Source: Clostridiales bacterium UBA1316 (GTDB lineage Bacteria; Bacillota; Clostridia; Oscillospirales; Oscillospiraceae). Taken from it: a stretch of 47,985 bases of DNA. The position numbers were made by a program, and so were the translations under genes. The notes beneath the pieces were generated by a model. That model worked only from the letters and a program-made list of their open reading frames with translations, was not told the DNA's origin and ran no database searches. The stretch is taken from NCBI GenBank assembly GCA_002307055.1, contig DBTM01000073.1, forward strand, positions 1 through 47,985. Direction: 5' to 3'. Every line of letters begins with the position of its first letter. Positions within the stretch are counted from its first letter, which is position 1. Shown here one piece after another: positions 26,431 to 33,873 of this stretch.

Positions 26431-26961
26431 TTAATGGAAATTCTTAAGGAAGTTGCCATGCGCCGTAATCGGCGGGTCAATGACCTTATAACCCTTGCGC
26501 TTGAGAACGCGGAACTTGAAGTCCAGCAGCTCCGGAGGGACATTGAGCTCAGCGGCCGCGCCGAAAAATGATATGTCATCATTGAGTAAACCAAGCACTT
26601 TATCGTCTTCCATCAGGAAATCGGCGGCAAAAATGTTGGCTTCATATTCGTAGACGGATGTTTCGTCAAACAGCTTGAAGTCATGAAACGCTTTCGTCCC
26701 GGACACATGCTTGTGCAGGACACTGTGCCCAATCTCATGCATGAGGATGATGCGCCGGACTTCCTCGGACAGGTCGCTGTTGACTGTGATGACCTGTTCC
26801 CGCGCATGGCGAAGGTAAAAGCCTTTGCAGGCTTCAGGCGAATCACCCATAGGCTCGTTTAAAAGCAAGACACCCATCGCACGGCAGAGGCGGACCGGCT
26901 CCGTCTCGTCATATTTTTTTCTGATGCGCTTAACCTCGCTGCTGATATATTCGATAGACAT
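26431..26961 (-). CDS. ImmA/IrrE-family metallopeptidase
   Basis: This 176-residue protein is a COG2856-type zinc protease. The gluzincin motif MHEIGHSVLH gives His75, Glu76 and His79, and YEYEANIFAADFLM offers the third zinc ligand Glu. Family members cleave or destabilise XRE-type repressors: ImmA acts on ImmR of ICEBs1 and IrrE on DdrO in Deinococcus. An XRE regulator lies two genes upstream in the same operon, a likely target. The ATG at 26961 is chosen by GAGGTGAT upstream; a longer frame would run into a palindromic repeat. The small C-terminal part (about 130-176) has no known sensor domain. Confidence 0.92.
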   Translation of the reverse strand: MSIEYISSEVKRIRKKYDETEPVRLCRAMGVLLLNEPMGDSPEACKGFYLRHAREQVITVNSDLSEEVRRIILMHEIGHSVLHKHVSGTKAFHDFKLFDETSVYEYEANIFAADFLMEDDKVLGLLNDDISFFGAAAELNVPPELLDFKFRVLKRKGYKVIDPPITAHGNFLKNFH

Positions 26962-27020
26962 CCGATCACCTCTATTCAAAATACGCAAAAACGTTAAAGT
27001 TGAAAGCCGCTGTCCTGTAG

Positions 27021-27040
27021 GGGCGATTCTTGAATCGCCC
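27021..27040. repeat. GGGCGATTC palindromic intergenic repeat, copy 3
   Basis: GGGCGATTC (27021-27029) and GAATCGCCC (27032-27040) are perfect inverted arms around two bases, preceded by GTAG. It lies in the 116-base gap between the HAD gene and the ImmA/IrrE gene. It could act as a hairpin modulating expression of the distal operon. Confidence 0.8.
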
Positions 27041-27077
27041 GCTGCCGGAAGCGCCGGGACGCTAGGACTGCATCCCA

Positions 27078-27413
27078 TTATCCTGTTTGCCGGAGAAAAT
27101 TTTCATCTGTAAAATCAAAATGAAAATTCCTGTCGTCGATATAAAAATCGGCGTTGACCTTACGGCTGTTGTTGTTGTAACAAGCGATATTCTCGGCAAG
27201 ATTGTCGTTAACAGCGTCAAATTCGAGTCCAAGCTCACCGCACCAGGCAATAGCGCCTGTGAGATCCTGCCCGCTGCGGCACGTCCATAGAATTATTTTG
27301 TCTCCGTCCGCCCGGCGTTTCTTTATGAAATCTATGATGGTATGGCGCGGTGCGCCAATATCCGGGAATTCATTCGTGCACAGCGTTCCGTCAAAATCAA
27401 CTGCGTATATCAT
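27078..27413 (-). CDS. Small HAD-superfamily phosphatase, BT0820-like
   Basis: This 111-residue protein is a compact HAD hydrolase with no cap domain. Motif I is VDFDGTLC (Asp6 nucleophile, Asp8 acid-base), motif II lies in IILWTCRSG, and FYIDDRNF near the C-terminus provides the acidic metal-binding motif. Such small members dephosphorylate nucleotides or small metabolites in the cytoplasm. CAGGAG precedes the ATG. It is 15 bases after the XRE gene, between regulator and protease, so co-expression is near certain. The substrate is unknown; a nucleotide-derived signal is an attractive but unproven idea. Confidence 0.85.
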   Translation of the reverse strand: MIYAVDFDGTLCTNEFPDIGAPRHTIIDFIKKRRADGDKIILWTCRSGQDLTGAIAWCGELGLEFDAVNDNLAENIACYNNNSRKVNADFYIDDRNFHFDFTDENFLRQTG

Positions 27414-27428
27414 AACCGAGACTCCTGT

Positions 27429-27869
27429 TTATATTTTACCTGTCTTTTTCCGGCTGTATGTTTTTCGTGATTCTTCCTTGGCAGCCCAATATGCTTTGGT
27501 GACGGCTTCAAAGAAAGCATCCTTCGCTTCCTGATTGAGACTGCCACCGGCAAAGAGCGCCGCGTTTCGATCCAGCAGAAAATCCATCTCACGAGCGGCG
27601 CGCTGACCGAAACGCTCGCGTGTCTCCTCAATATAATCGACTTTTTCCAGTCCATATGTCGGGTCGTCAATATCATCCCGGTCAAGATAGTCCACCGATA
27701 CGCGCAACGCCTCGGCGAGCTTTGTCTTGACATTAAGCCGCGGGCGTACACCTTGTGTCTCATAAGCAAGAACAGCGCGCGTCGATACGCCGATGAGTTC
27801 GCCCAGTTCCTCCTGCGTCAGCTTGCATAAAAGCCGCGCCTCCCGTACCTTGTCTGAAAATGTTTTCAT
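27429..27869 (-). CDS. XRE-family transcriptional regulator
   Basis: This 146-residue regulator has a lambda Cro/C1-type helix-turn-helix (about 6-62) with LTQEELGELIGVSTRAVLAY in the recognition region. It is followed by a helical C-terminal domain (about 75-138) that may dimerise or be a protease target. It is the first gene of the minus-strand operon that includes an ImmA/IrrE protease, and it is divergent from dinB. The shared intergenic region contains an array of AACTTC/GAAGTT half-sites, the natural candidates for its operators, so it probably represses both its own operon and dinB. Repressor function is inference. Confidence 0.9.
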   Translation of the reverse strand: MKTFSDKVREARLLCKLTQEELGELIGVSTRAVLAYETQGVRPRLNVKTKLAEALRVSVDYLDRDDIDDPTYGLEKVDYIEETRERFGQRAAREMDFLLDRNAALFAGGSLNQEAKDAFFEAVTKAYWAAKEESRKTYSRKKTGKI

Positions 27870-27925
27870 GCCGCTTCAGGCTCCTCTCAGGAAAAATTTC
27901 TTTAATTGTACTTCCGCTCCGGTAT

Positions 27926-28058
27926 AACTTCACAAGCAACTTCGTAAACTTCGCTATATTATCTTGACAAATCCCAAATGATAAGCTAAACTAAAAGCGA
28001 AGTTAACGAAGTTTAACATCATTATAAGCCGAGAAACTTCATATGTCAACAGGAAGTT
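27926..28058. promoter_or_regulatory. Seven AACTTC/GAAGTT half-sites in the XRE-dinB divergent region
   Basis: AACTTC occurs at 27926, 27938, 27947 and 28035; GAAGTT occurs at 27999, 28008 and 28053. The segments 27938-27955 and 27996-28013 are inverted copies of each other over 18 bases with one mismatch, each holding two half-sites nine bases apart. They bracket the dinB -35 and -10 elements. The best candidate binder is the adjacent XRE protein. The Firmicutes LexA box pattern GAAC-N4-GTTC is not seen here. Confidence 0.75.
27964..27992 (+). promoter_or_regulatory. dinB promoter
   Basis: TTGACA (27964-27969), a perfect -35, and TAAACT (27987-27992) are 17 bases apart. The start point would be near 27999, inside the right-hand operator pair, so a bound repressor would block initiation. 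The leader to the dinB ATG is about 84 bases and contains two more half-sites. Confidence 0.65.
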
Positions 28059-28082
28059 ATAATATTTTGGAGGTGCGTTTAT

Positions 28083-29327
28083 ATGGGGGAAGCACGCACG
28101 ATACTCCACAGTGACCTTAACAGTTTCTATGCGTCGGTTGAGATCATGCTCGACCCCAAGCTGCGCGGCAAAGCCGTCGCCGTCTGCGGCTCGACGGAGG
28201 ACCGGCACGGGATTGTGCTGGCAAAATCCGAGCTGGCAAAAAAAGCGGGGATCAAAACCGGAATGGTCAACTGGGAGGCAAAACGGCTCTGCCCGGAGCT
28301 GATTGTGATTCATCCGACCTTTGGGCAGTATTTAAAGTATTCCAAGCTCACGAGAGAGATTTACCAACGGTTTACAGACAAGGTGGAGCCATTTGGGATG
28401 GACGAGTGCTGGCTCGACCTGACCGGCTATGAAAACAAGTGCGGCGATGGTTACGCCACTGCCGAAAAGATACGAAAGACGGTTAAGGAGGAGCTCGGCC
28501 TGACGGTCAGCATCGGGGTATCGTTTAATAAAATATTCGCCAAGCTTGGCAGCGATATGAAAAAGCCGGATGCCGTCACCGTCATCAGCGAAGCAAATTT
28601 CAAAGAAAAAATCTGGCCGCTTCCGGCCTCCGAGCTCATTTATGTCGGCAGAGCAACAGTGAAGAAGCTGGCCCTGTACGGCATCCGCACAATCGGAGAA
28701 ATCGCCTCGGCCTCGCCGGACTTTTTAAAGCAGCTCTTTGGAGTAAACGGCGTGGGGCTGTGGACATATGCCTCTGGGAATGACAATTCGCGCGTCATGC
28801 ATGAGGGTTTTGAGGTGCCGATCAAATCCATCGGACACGGTATTACCTGTTTTGAAGACCTTGTAAACAGTGAAGAGGTCTGGAAGGTCATGCTCCAGCT
28901 TGCGCAGGATATTGGGCATAAGCTCCGGGCCAATGATTTTACGGCCAGAGGCGTGCAGATTACCATCAGGGACAACGGCCTCCAGTACGCGCAGTATCAG
29001 GCGCTGTTTGAAGTCCCGACGCAGAGCCCGATGGAGCTTGCCCGAAAAGCGCGGTGGTTATTTGACGCGCGTTACGATTGGCACACGCCCGTCCGCTCCG
29101 TGACGGTACGGGCCATCAATCTGATCCCGAAAACCCAGCCGGTGCAGCTGATCTTATACGACGATCCCATAAGGCGGGAAAAGAGGGAAAAGGTAGAGGA
29201 CGCCATAGAAAGCATCCGTGAACGTTTCGGCACGCAGGCCATCTATTCCGCCTGCCTGATGGGTGACCTCAAAATGCCCGGTCTCGGTGTCCATGAAGTC
29301 AATATGCCAGGAATTATGTTTTCTTGA
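28083..29327 (+). CDS. dinB: Y-family DNA polymerase IV
   Basis: This is an error-prone translesion polymerase that copies past damaged bases. The 414 residues hold LHSDLNSFYASVE (Asp11, metal), GMDECWLDLTG (Asp107, Glu108, metal and catalysis), VSIGVSFNKIFAKLGSDMKKP, helix-hairpin-helix segments near 185-220, and a little-finger domain from about 240. GGAGGTG precedes the ATG. It is transcribed away from the XRE-HAD-ImmA operon and has an operator-like array in its promoter instead of a LexA box. The C-terminus lacks a clear clamp-binding QxxLF peptide; it ends GLGVHEVNMPG, a sequence whose relic recurs at 31211-31256. Confidence 0.94.
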   Translation: MGEARTILHSDLNSFYASVEIMLDPKLRGKAVAVCGSTEDRHGIVLAKSELAKKAGIKTGMVNWEAKRLCPELIVIHPTFGQYLKYSKLTREIYQRFTDKVEPFGMDECWLDLTGYENKCGDGYATAEKIRKTVKEELGLTVSIGVSFNKIFAKLGSDMKKPDAVTVISEANFKEKIWPLPASELIYVGRATVKKLALYGIRTIGEIASASPDFLKQLFGVNGVGLWTYASGNDNSRVMHEGFEVPIKSIGHGITCFEDLVNSEEVWKVMLQLAQDIGHKLRANDFTARGVQITIRDNGLQYAQYQALFEVPTQSPMELARKARWLFDARYDWHTPVRSVTVRAINLIPKTQPVQLILYDDPIRREKREKVEDAIESIRERFGTQAIYSACLMGDLKMPGLGVHEVNMPGIMFS

Positions 29328-29373
29328 CCTGCCGCTGTCTCGGTACTTGTGCTCTCTGTCAATAAAGAACAAT

Positions 29374-29412
29374 AAACGACGGCGCACCTGTCAGGCGTGC
29401 CGTCGTTTTAGT
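29374..29412. terminator. dinB terminator, also usable by the convergent gene
   Basis: AAACGACGGC (29374-29383) pairs with GCCGTCGTTT (29399-29408) and is followed by T residues, 46 bases after the dinB stop. It lies 38 bases from the end of the convergent minus-strand protease gene. Confidence 0.8.
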
Positions 29413-29446
29413 TCCTTGCTGATGCAGATAGGATTTTAGGCGGATG

Positions 29447-31050
29447 CTATGATGTGGCATCCATAATCATGATCATAATGTACTCGGTGTCGTTAAAATA
29501 TGCAACTCCAGCCGCGACTTGCCATGTGCCTGAGGTGTCTTCATATGTGTAGAAATAATAGTCGTCGACTTCCGAACGGCCCATATATTTATACCCTTCG
29601 ACATCCAACAGCGTCAGGTAGTCATCTATGATAGTATATAGGTCTTTTGATGAGTCATTTACTGTATACACATAGAACTCAGTTTTGTACTCTGAACTAT
29701 ACATCTGATTATAAGGATTACTGCCGGTAACTGAAGCAAAATCGGGGATTGTGGAATAAACGGGATAATAAGTAAAAGTCCGCGTGAACAGTGTCGACAG
29801 CGTGACTAAAGCTTTCGTTTCCGAAAGATCTTTAAGCAGGTTGATTGGCACCGCGAGATTCAGGTTTTGCCCGCCTGAATAATAAGCGCACGTCACGCCA
29901 AGCACTTTCCCGGCTGAATTGAGCAGCGCCCCGCCGCTGCTGCCGCTTGATATAGACGCATTAATCATGATGTAATTGATGTCATCTTCCGTGTGCGAAG
30001 CGTTCGTAATCGTACCGGGTGTAACAGTCTGATCGATGGCGAGAGGATAGCCGATGGCATAAATATTCGCACCCGTGACAGCCAAGGCCGAATCCCCCAA
30101 TTCGAGGTAGGGAAAATTGGAACCCTCGACCTGAATTAAAGCCAGATCGTTTTTTTCGCTGTAATCATATACGCCCGTAATCTTGTAAAACTTACCGTCT
30201 GTCATTTTTATCTTTGCCGAAGTCATGTTTTCTATAACATGATAGTTTGTCACAGCAAGTCCGCTGCTGTTAATAAAAAAGCCGCTGCCTGACCTAATCG
30301 TGTCGCCTGTCTTACTCAATAACAGCACTTGAAAAACAGCCGGTGCGCATTTGGTGGCAATTTCAGTTGCTGATAATTCTTTTGCTTCCAGCGTCAGCGA
30401 CAGCCTCAGACTCTCGTCGGCCATACGGGAGACAATTGCCGCCACAGCGTCACGCGTAATATTGCTGTTCGGACTAAAAACACCCTTGTCACTGCCGACA
30501 AGGACGCCGGCTCTATAAAGCTTATAAACATCAGCACCGTATGAATAACTGATCGACACATCAGGGATGGCATTGTCTTCAATCGTGTTTTTGGGTGTCA
30601 TTGCTTCGTCAGGCAGGGCATGCGCGAAAATAACTGCCATATCCGAACGGGTCGCATACGCTGTGTAATCCGCATAGGCTGCCTTTATTATGCCATTAGA
30701 CAGCGCGTAATCCACATATGGCTGATACCAGGGGTGGTGCCTTTAGTAAAGCTCGCTGAGCCTGTATCGTAAATACTGTTCAGACAAGCGGCAAGCTTAA
30801 TGGCTTCGGCAATCGTTAAATTTTTACTGGGAGAAAAAGTATTCGGCGATGTGCCATCCACTAAACCATATTCATATGCCGACTGCACATTCGGAGCAAA
30901 CCACTGGTCGGATACATCAGTAAATTGTCCTGCAGTATTCGTCTTAGCCTTTGTGAAGTTGGAAAGACTGCTTGCGGCAAAAGCGTAAGACGGTAGGATC
31001 GTGAGCGCTAAAACAACAATAAGAAGAAGTGACAGTACGCGCTTTTTCAT
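29447..31050 (-). pseudogene. SLH-domain trypsin-like protease, copy A, frameshifted
   Basis: Two overlapping frames (31050 down to 30688, then 30715 down to 29447) together encode a homologue of the intact protease at 31362-32963. The break is in a G run: four G at 30731-30734 here against five G at 32643-32647 in the intact copy, so one missing base shifts the frame inside the first SLH region. Beyond it the frame is open, with the triad motifs NYHVIENM, EKNDLALIQV and SSGSSGGAL and a C-terminal domain of about 90 residues that differs strongly from copy B. The start is the ATG at 31050 after GGGAGGT, giving a signal peptide. It may be a pseudogene, a phase-variable gene or a sequencing error; restored it would be 534 residues. 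Confidence 0.82.
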
Positions 31051-31361
31051 AAAATACCTCCCAGTATTGACGAATTTGAACGGCATACACAAGATTAATG
31101 TATATTATAATTTTGAAAGAAAAGCAAGAAATTATCGCAATTGGTCGAAAATGGAGCGCAACTTACACAAAATTAACAAAAACCGCCTTGCTTAAGCTCG
31201 AAATGACTGAGGTCTCGGTGTCCACGAAGGCAATATGCCGGATATTGTGTTTCAATAAGCCAAGTACTCATTACAACGAAACAGCGTGGTATGTCTCGTT
31301 TCGCTAGACAATACCGCGCTGCTGTTTTTGAATCATTTTCTGAAGAGCTGGAAAATAACAG
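31051..31361. other. Junction of a tandem duplication with relics of crp and dinB 3' ends
   Basis: No gene is present in this 311-base stretch. Bases 31051-31189 resemble the upstream region of copy B at 32964-33101. Bases 31190-31214 match the 3' end of the Crp/Fnr gene (33102-33123), still reading SHFELK on the minus strand. Bases 31211-31256 match the dinB 3' end (29280-29325), still reading GLGVHE on the plus strand. The two meet at a shared GGTC (31211-31214). This is the expected scar of a tandem duplication of the dinB-protease-crp segment. A stem at about 31279-31328 with a plus-strand T run looks like the duplicated dinB terminator. Confidence 0.85.
31279..31328. terminator. Hairpin downstream of protease copy B
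   Basis: ACAGC and GTGGTAT on the left pair with ATACCGC and GCTGT on the right, with a bulge, and TTTTT follows on the plus strand. By position it corresponds to the dinB terminator in the duplicated unit, and it could end the minus-strand protease transcript. Confidence 0.5.
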
Positions 31362-32963
31362 TTATTGCGTCAGATCCTTAATCATGACGATAACGTACAT
31401 AGCATCCTTTATGAAGACGATGCCAACTTCGACTTCATACCTGCCTGCGACATCTTTATAGCCATAGACCAAATAATCTTCAGTGCTGTCGCTGCCGACG
31501 TATTTATAGCCCTCAATATCCAGTACAGCCGTATATTTATCTACGGCGTCATATGTTTGCTCTTCTTGACCGTCGGCTTTATATACAAAAGCTTGAATAT
31601 CAGTCTCCGGTTTATATGTATCATAAAGCAGACTGCCGGTAACTGAAGCGAAATCGGGGATTGTGGGGTATCCGGGGTAATATGTAAAGGTCTTCGCGAA
31701 CAATGATGGCAGAGTGACCAAGGTTTTTGTTTCTGAAAGACCTTTGAGCAGGTTGATCGGTACGGCGAGATTCAAATTTTGTCCGGCTGAGTAAGAAGCA
31801 CTCGTCACACCGAGCACTTTCCCGGCAGAATTGATCAGTGCTCCGCCGCTGCTGCCGCTCGATATTGACGCATTGATCATGATGTAATTGATACCGTCTA
31901 CCATGTGTGACGCATTAGTGATCGTACCGGGTGTAACAGTCTGATCGACGGCGAGAGGATAACCGATAGCGTAAATATTTTGTCCGGTGACGACCGAGGC
32001 CGAATCTGCCAGATCAAGGTATGGGAAATTGGAACCATTGACTTGGATTAAGGCAAGGTCATTTTCTTCGCTGTAATCATAGACGCCCGTAATATCGTAA
32101 GATTTACCGTCTGTCATTTTAATCTTTGCGGAGGTCATATTTTTTATCACGTGATAGTTCGTCACCGCAAGTCCGCTGCTGTTAATAAAGAAGCCGCTGG
32201 CGTCACGAATCGTGTCCCCGGTTTTGCTCAATAACATTACATGAAAAACAGCAGGCGCGCATTTGGCGGCGACTTCAGTCGCTGATAGTTCTTTTGACGC
32301 CAGCGTCAACGACAGCCTCAGGCTCTCGTCGGCCATACGGGAGACAATTGCCGCGACAGCATCCCGGGTAATGTTGCTGTTCGGACTAAAAACACCTTTG
32401 TCACTGCCGACAAGAACGCCTGCCCTGTAGAGCTTATAGACATCAACGCCGTACGAATAGCCGATAGACACATCAGGGATGGCGTTGTCATCAATCGTGT
32501 TTTTAGGCGTCATTGCTTCATCAGGCAGGGCATGCGCGAAAATAACAGCCATATCCGAACGGGTCGCGTACGCCGTGTAATCCGGATAAGCCGCCTTTAT
32601 AATGCCGTTAGACAGCGCGTAATCCACATATGGCTGATACCAGGGGGTGGTGCCTTTAGTAAAGCTCGCTGAGCCTGTATTGTAAATACTGTTCAGACAA
32701 GCGGCAAGCTTAATGGCTTCGGCAATCGTCAAATTTTTACTGGGGGAAAAAGTATTCGGCGATGTGCCGTCCACTAAACCATATTCGTAAGCAGATTGAA
32801 CATTCGGAGCAAACCACTGGTCGGATACGTCAGTAAATTGCCCTAGGGTATATGTTTTTGCCTTTGCGAAGTTGGAGAGACTGCCCGCGGCAAAAGCGTA
32901 CGTCGGCAGGATTAAAACCACCAATATCAGGATCAGTAGAAATGACAGTACGCGCTTTTTCAT
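31362..32963 (-). CDS. SLH-domain trypsin-like serine protease, copy B
   Basis: This 533-residue exported protein has a signal peptide (about 1-26), three S-layer-homology repeats (about 40-215) for wall attachment, and a chymotrypsin-fold HtrA-like protease domain (about 230-420). The triad is His271 in NYHVIKN, Asp302 in ENDLALIQV and Ser372 in GSSGGAL. No PDZ domain follows; instead there is a small C-terminal domain (about 440-533). The ATG at 32963 follows GGGAGGA. It probably cleaves surface or misfolded proteins outside the cell. It is a tandem duplicate of copy A and nearly identical to it up to the C-terminal domain, where the two diverge. Confidence 0.9.
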   Translation of the reverse strand: MKKRVLSFLLILILVVLILPTYAFAAGSLSNFAKAKTYTLGQFTDVSDQWFAPNVQSAYEYGLVDGTSPNTFSPSKNLTIAEAIKLAACLNSIYNTGSASFTKGTTPWYQPYVDYALSNGIIKAAYPDYTAYATRSDMAVIFAHALPDEAMTPKNTIDDNAIPDVSIGYSYGVDVYKLYRAGVLVGSDKGVFSPNSNITRDAVAAIVSRMADESLRLSLTLASKELSATEVAAKCAPAVFHVMLLSKTGDTIRDASGFFINSSGLAVTNYHVIKNMTSAKIKMTDGKSYDITGVYDYSEENDLALIQVNGSNFPYLDLADSASVVTGQNIYAIGYPLAVDQTVTPGTITNASHMVDGINYIMINASISSGSSGGALINSAGKVLGVTSASYSAGQNLNLAVPINLLKGLSETKTLVTLPSLFAKTFTYYPGYPTIPDFASVTGSLLYDTYKPETDIQAFVYKADGQEEQTYDAVDKYTAVLDIEGYKYVGSDSTEDYLVYGYKDVAGRYEVEVGIVFIKDAMYVIVMIKDLTQ

Positions 32964-33101
32964 AAAAATTCCTCCCAGCATTTATGATTCGAACGGTTCA
33001 CACAAGATTAATTGTATATCATAATTTTGCATAAAAAGCAAGAATATATCGCAACTGGTCGGAATTGGAGCGTAACTTACATAAAATTAAAAAAAATCGC
33101 A

Positions 33102-33761
33102 TTATTTAAGTTCAAAATGGCTGCGGTCAAAGTCAACGAGCCCCTCGTCGCGCATTTTGCTGAGTTCGGATGACATGGCGCTGCGGTCGACGGCGAGGTA
33201 GTCTGCCAGTTCCTGCCGGTTAAACGGAACCTCAAAATCGTTGCACCCGGCTTTCTGAGCCTCGGCGGAAAGGTAAGCCAGTAGCTTTTCACGTGTTGTC
33301 CGTTTGGACATCTGCTCGATCTTCTGCATCAGATTGATGTTTTTATTGGCGATAATCTGCAGCATGTTGGTAATAAGCTGCGTATGAAAAATGCAGGCTG
33401 TTGAGCATGTCCTGATAATTTTACGGCAGTTGATGAGCATAATTTCGGTCTTTTCTACGGCGACGACACTGATGGGGAGCTTGTCGGCATGCGCGCAGGA
33501 AAAGGATTCCGCGAATAACTCACCCGGCCCCAGCTGAGAGAGGATATCTTTCCTGCCCCAAAAATCCTCGCTGATAATGTGAACGCTGCCGCTGAGTATC
33601 AGACCCACGGCGGTGATGCTGTCGTCAGCTGAAAAAATAAACGAGTTTTTTTCAGCCTGCCGGACTGTCGCTGAAAGGCAGGGGAGAATCTGTTCAATAT
33701 TGAGATCCTCAATGCCCGCAAAGAGCGGGCATCTTTTTAAGACCGGCAGATACTTTGTCAT
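33102..33761 (-). CDS. Crp/Fnr-family regulator of the hcp module
   Basis: This 219-residue regulator has an N-terminal cyclic-nucleotide-like beta-barrel (about 8-125), a long dimer helix, and a C-terminal winged helix (about 150-215) with FNRQELADYLAVDRSAMSSE as its recognition part. It is divergent from the ferredoxin-hcp operon, an arrangement known for HcpR-type nitrosative-stress regulators. It lacks an obvious N-terminal FNR-type Fe-S cysteine cluster, though several cysteines occur in the barrel. A palindromic operator lies in the intergenic region. Its signal (NO, redox, heme) cannot be read directly. Confidence 0.88.
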   Translation of the reverse strand: MTKYLPVLKRCPLFAGIEDLNIEQILPCLSATVRQAEKNSFIFSADDSITAVGLILSGSVHIISEDFWGRKDILSQLGPGELFAESFSCAHADKLPISVVAVEKTEIMLINCRKIIRTCSTACIFHTQLITNMLQIIANKNINLMQKIEQMSKRTTREKLLAYLSAEAQKAGCNDFEVPFNRQELADYLAVDRSAMSSELSKMRDEGLVDFDRSHFELK

Positions 33762-33796
33762 TATAGGAAGTCAGCTCCGCATTCAAAAAAATATTC

Positions 33797-33822
33797 CTGT
33801 ATGTTGCAAATACAACATACAG
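33797..33822. promoter_or_regulatory. Palindromic operator between crp/fnr and ferredoxin-hcp
   Basis: CTGTATGTTG (33797-33806) and CAACATACAG (33813-33822) are perfect ten-base inverted arms around CAAATA. A weak -10 (TACGAT, 33839-33844) would put the ferredoxin start near 33851, with the palindrome centred about 41.5 bases upstream, the class II activator position for Crp/Fnr proteins. The -10 assignment is tentative. Confidence 0.75.
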
Positions 33823-33873
33823 CCGTCACTCATTGTATTACGATGGGGACAATAAATCAAGGAGGTACAGATA

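Noticed and set aside
24280..27869. Integrated conjugative element or prophage around ImmA/XRE
   Set aside because: ImmA and XRE often mark mobile elements, but no integrase, relaxase, phage structural gene or attachment repeat was seen, and gene composition matches the neighbours.
28021..28082. LexA box upstream of dinB
   Set aside because: No GAAC-N4-GTTC pattern was found in the region; the AACTTC/GAAGTT words have a different sequence and spacing.
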